In this document: one piece after another, positions 60,881 to 64,000 of the stretch | How positions within the stretch are numbered: the stretch's first letter is position 1 | Layout: the number at the start of each line of letters is the position of its first letter | Origin: Eopsaltria australis | Taxonomy: Eukaryota; Chordata; Aves; Passeriformes; Petroicidae | Assembly (NCBI GenBank): GCA_034509425.1 | Contig: JAVTVJ010000050.1 | Span: 496,001-560,000, forward strand | Direction: 5' to 3' | DNA: 64,000 bases | The notes under the pieces: model-generated | What the model saw: only the letters and a program-made list of their open reading frames with translations | What the model was told of the DNA's origin: nothing | Database searches by the model: none | Made by a program: the position numbers and the translations under genes

Positions 60881-63800
60881 ACCATCATCTGCCCAAGTAA
60901 ACTCAAGCTGAACTGCCCAGGGAGTGGTGAACTTGAGATCCTCTCTGAGCCTGGTACTGTGTTCCACATGAATTTCCCTCCCCAGTTCTGCTCTCTGTAA
61001 AAGGCTTCCTCCCCAGGTCATCAGGGCAGGGAAAGGGAGAAGCAAGCAGGGGAGTTTGGTCAAATCCTCTGAGAAGTAAAGGAAGATCCTGACCTGCAAT
61101 ACTTCTTAGTGGAAAGACACATGGAGCTCAGATTTTCATTTTGGCCATTCAGGCATATGTGTGCTCTCCCTAGTTTTTCTGCCCTGAGAGTCCATTTCCT
61201 ATCACCTGCCTCTGATGTCTCACATCTTGTGCTTCCACTGTCTGTCTAAAACACAGCAAAGAGGTCAGGTTCATTCCCCAGATCAAAGCCTCCTTCACAA
61301 AGTCTGTGTACACTTCTAAGAGTTTAAGAGAGCAGCTCCTGTGGTGTGGGGAACTAGCCAACATCAATGCTGATGTCCACTGGTCCTACTGTCCTCTGCT
61401 TTCCTCTTTCCTGTTCTGCTTTGATTTTAGCTAATGTGAAATAATTAATTCTCTGAATCAGCCCAATCAGCAGGAGTTTTGCACAACATTTTGATGCTCA
61501 GTTCAGTGACAGTTCTCTCTTCTCCCAGATAAAACCATGTGAGGGATGGACTGGGTCCCGCAGAAGAGAAAGTGAGGATTGTATGGCTGACCCCACTGCA
61601 AACAGGTATTTAAAATAATGTTCTTGATTCTGTCACAGTATTTCCACATTTGCCATAATTATCCTGTCATTCTCTTCACCAGCTAGCAGTTTGATTCTGT
61701 GTTTGTTCTTTAGACCACTGTGGCTGTTGTACCTTGTGTACTGTTCTCAAAGCACAAGACACCCAAATGCACTATTTGCACATGCAAATGTTATGTTTCC
61801 ATGTGCAAATGACAACAGATTCAAGAACTATGAGCATAAATGACAGTGCAAGTAAAGTGATTCTCCTGTTAATCAGAGGATAGATTTGATTCTGCATTGA
61901 AAACAAAGCTCTGAGGCGTTTGCCAGAAATTTGGCATTTGATCTCCAGCACCACAGTTGAAGACTTTTGGTAGCTTGAAGAAGAAAGTAACATGAGAATC
62001 AGAAGCAAATATAAATACAATTTGAAATGGGGAGGAGAAAAAAAAAAGAATAAAGAAAAAAAAAAGACCAAGCATAATCATTTCTCTGTGCTTTGAAGTT
62101 TTCCCTGTGTTATGCTATAAGCAGTAGTAAAAAAATCCACTCTTTGCTTTCTTTTCTTGGTAGGGGCTTTAGTAAAGGAAACTCTGAGAAATCAAAAAGA
62201 TTCTGAAGACAAAGTCAAGATCTCAGCTATAAATCCACAAGATCTTTCTGTGAAAGATTAAGTCAATCACAAAGGAGCTTGACAAGCTCTGAATTTCAGA
62301 ATTGTTGAAATCAAACCCACACTGAGGAAACAACTGTGAATATAGCTCATATATCTGGAGTGAACTGAGGCAACTGTCAAGCCACTGTTTTGGTAAATCT
62401 GGAATCAAGGGAAATCTTGATTCTGTCATGAGTCAAATTCAGCTTTGTCACTGTTTTGTTATTATGTGGGAATTGCTGAACTGAAGAGGCCAAACCTTAA
62501 GTAAATGTAAATGAAATCAGTTCTACTGTTGTTCACACGAGGAACAGCACTTAGGGATCTTGAACACTGTATTTAGAATCAACCTTTCTGCACAGAAACC
62601 TCCAAATATCATTTATTCTCCTTAATTGATATTAATGTAATTGTAATGAATGCTCTGATGTTACCTCATTGTTTTTCCAGCTTTAGGTACTTTTTCCTCA
62701 GAGGTCAAAGTAACAGTAATCCTGATATTTGGATGCTGTGAAACACCTTATAAAAGGAGAGAGGTATGAAAACCAAATCTGTAGTAGACTATGAAGTCCT
62801 TCTCCCAGGGTATTTTACGCAGTTACGGTGCAGAACCACCTATCTGCAACAAAAATATGCACCAGATGTTTAAAATATTGACAATTTCATTTTAAACTCT
62901 GCACCTGCAGAAGTCAAGCATGATTAGGCTCTTCATAGTAGAAACCAGCACTGGCTTTCCTTAAAAATGAACTTTTGTGCTTGAGTTTGTTTCTATCTGC
63001 TTAGAAGTGGCTCCATGGAAACACACAGAACCCTCTAAGCTTTAAAGGAAAGTAGGGGGAGTTTAAAAAGTAAAGCTGTTTGAGACTATTGATTTTACAA
63101 GTAAGTACTGTGAAAAAGAAGGTGGAAAATGTACTGGGGAAAATGTGGAATTTAAATGAATCCTATAAATAACTTTTACAGCATACACATCTGTAAAAAG
63201 GCAGAAGGAACAGGGAGAAGTAGATCTTTCAGATTCACTCTAGTTATGGTGTTAGTAAGTACAGTCCAATTAGAATGCAGTGTAGAGGCTTGGGTTTCTC
63301 TATCCTTCTTTCCAAATTATTATAGATTTTCTAGATTACATGGAAGACCAGTGAAACCAAATCCCTGGAAATTTAAATGAAACCTAAACCTTTGTAAGTG
63401 CGTTCTTCTCAGCTCTGCATTTCACGTAGTTCAGAAACCCTGAAGAAATATCATTCAAGATCCTTGTAGCAAATGGAGATGCAGCCAAAAAACTCCTTTA
63501 CAACCAGATGAAAAGGATGACACAAGCTGTGCTGAGTGAAGACCACACATATGAGAAAAGCAACTGGAAAAAAACATCCTGAAGAGGAAATAGACTGTAA
63601 CAGACTAATCCATAACATTAAACCCCAACCCACAGCTCCTGTCCCTGGACCAGATTCCTCCTTTTTGGCATATTCATTGTGTTGCCTCAGTTTTCATCTT
63701 CTTCCCTCTTTCCCTGTGACACAGAGGCAGAGCCCAGCCACCCCTGCACACAAACAGAGCCTGACACAGCCACATGGGTGCAGTTGTTTATAAATGGGGT

Positions 63801-64000
63801 GGCAACCTCCAGGCTCCCCAATGGAGTTTCTCATCAGCGAATCTGCCTTTTGCTCCAGGATTTTATTTTTCCACACTCGTTTGTTGTCATGTTGATGACA
63901 ACAGTTTCAGAAGTACAGTATGTTTATCAGAAAGATGCATATTCAATTAATATTGCTTTAGGCAATCTTCACTAAAAATCAAGGCTTACAAATCTCTCCA
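60881..64000. other. Unique noncoding sequence to window end
   Basis: No gene or interspersed repeat is recognised. A POU-type inverted repeat, ATTTGCA/TGCAAAT, lies at 61774-61789. A purine-rich A tract is at about 62039-62066. Open frames near the right edge (63536-63975) are short and overlapping. Confidence 0.55.

Noticed and set aside
1..64000. tRNA, rRNA, prokaryotic operons or phage-type modules
   Set aside because: No cloverleaf, rRNA signature, ribosome-binding-site pattern or tightly packed long frames were seen. CR1 and LTR content shows vertebrate DNA.

Overview
This is eukaryotic, vertebrate-type DNA, most probably from a bird. The strongest evidence is four CR1 LINE fragments at 5.6, 45.4, 47.6 and 60.6 kb; three carry the conserved CR1 3' portion on the minus strand and one lies on the plus strand. 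Two LTRs and one LTR fragment, at 18.7, 19.9 and 45.1 kb, match my recollection of LTR families abundant in songbirds. The density of interspersed repeats is low, short-period satellites are few, and there are no Alu/B1-type SINEs. A passerine is my best guess, but that finer placement rests on memory and not on a search. Turtle or crocodilian DNA also contains CR1 and is not formally excluded.

I find no protein-coding gene that I can support. Open frames are short, overlap on both strands, and match no protein family I recognise. The longest (268 codons) is only the stop-free reading of a G-rich minisatellite. There are no operons, ribosome binding sites, CRISPR arrays, tRNAs or rRNAs that I can see. 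The window reads as intergenic or deep intronic sequence. Any exon it holds is small, and three spliceable open segments are listed as weak candidates (3.7, 36.3 and 52.2 kb).

Layout: 0-5.5 kb is unique sequence with a small CpG cluster at about 1.0 kb and a candidate exon at 3.7 kb. 5.57-5.74 kb is a CR1. 5.7-12.5 kb is unique, with a three-copy tandem repeat at 7.3 kb and AT-rich and homopolymer tracts. 12.55-13.15 kb is the most distinctive block: a CpG-dense core, a (GA)n tract and a G-quadruplex-capable minisatellite with a higher-order repeat. 13.1-18.7 kb is unique. 18.69-20.45 kb holds two LTRs in opposite orientation with about 0.9 kb between them. 20.5-45 kb is a long, mostly repeat-free stretch with several AT-rich, homeodomain/POU-site-rich patches (25.4, 34.6, 39-39.9 kb) that look like candidate conserved noncoding elements, plus a CpG-retaining patch at 33.4-33.7 kb. 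45.0-47.8 kb is a repeat cluster (LTR fragment, CR1 plus, CR1 minus). 47.8-60.6 kb is unique, with a CCAAT/TATA/AATAAA arrangement at 53.1-53.5 kb. 60.63-60.88 kb is a CR1 with an internal duplication, followed by unique sequence to the end.

I did not find a convincing undescribed biological system. The items most worth checking are the 12.5-13.1 kb CpG/G4 minisatellite block, the promoter-like arrangement at 53.1 kb, and the candidate conserved noncoding patches. All depend on cross-species alignment or transcript data that I could not consult.
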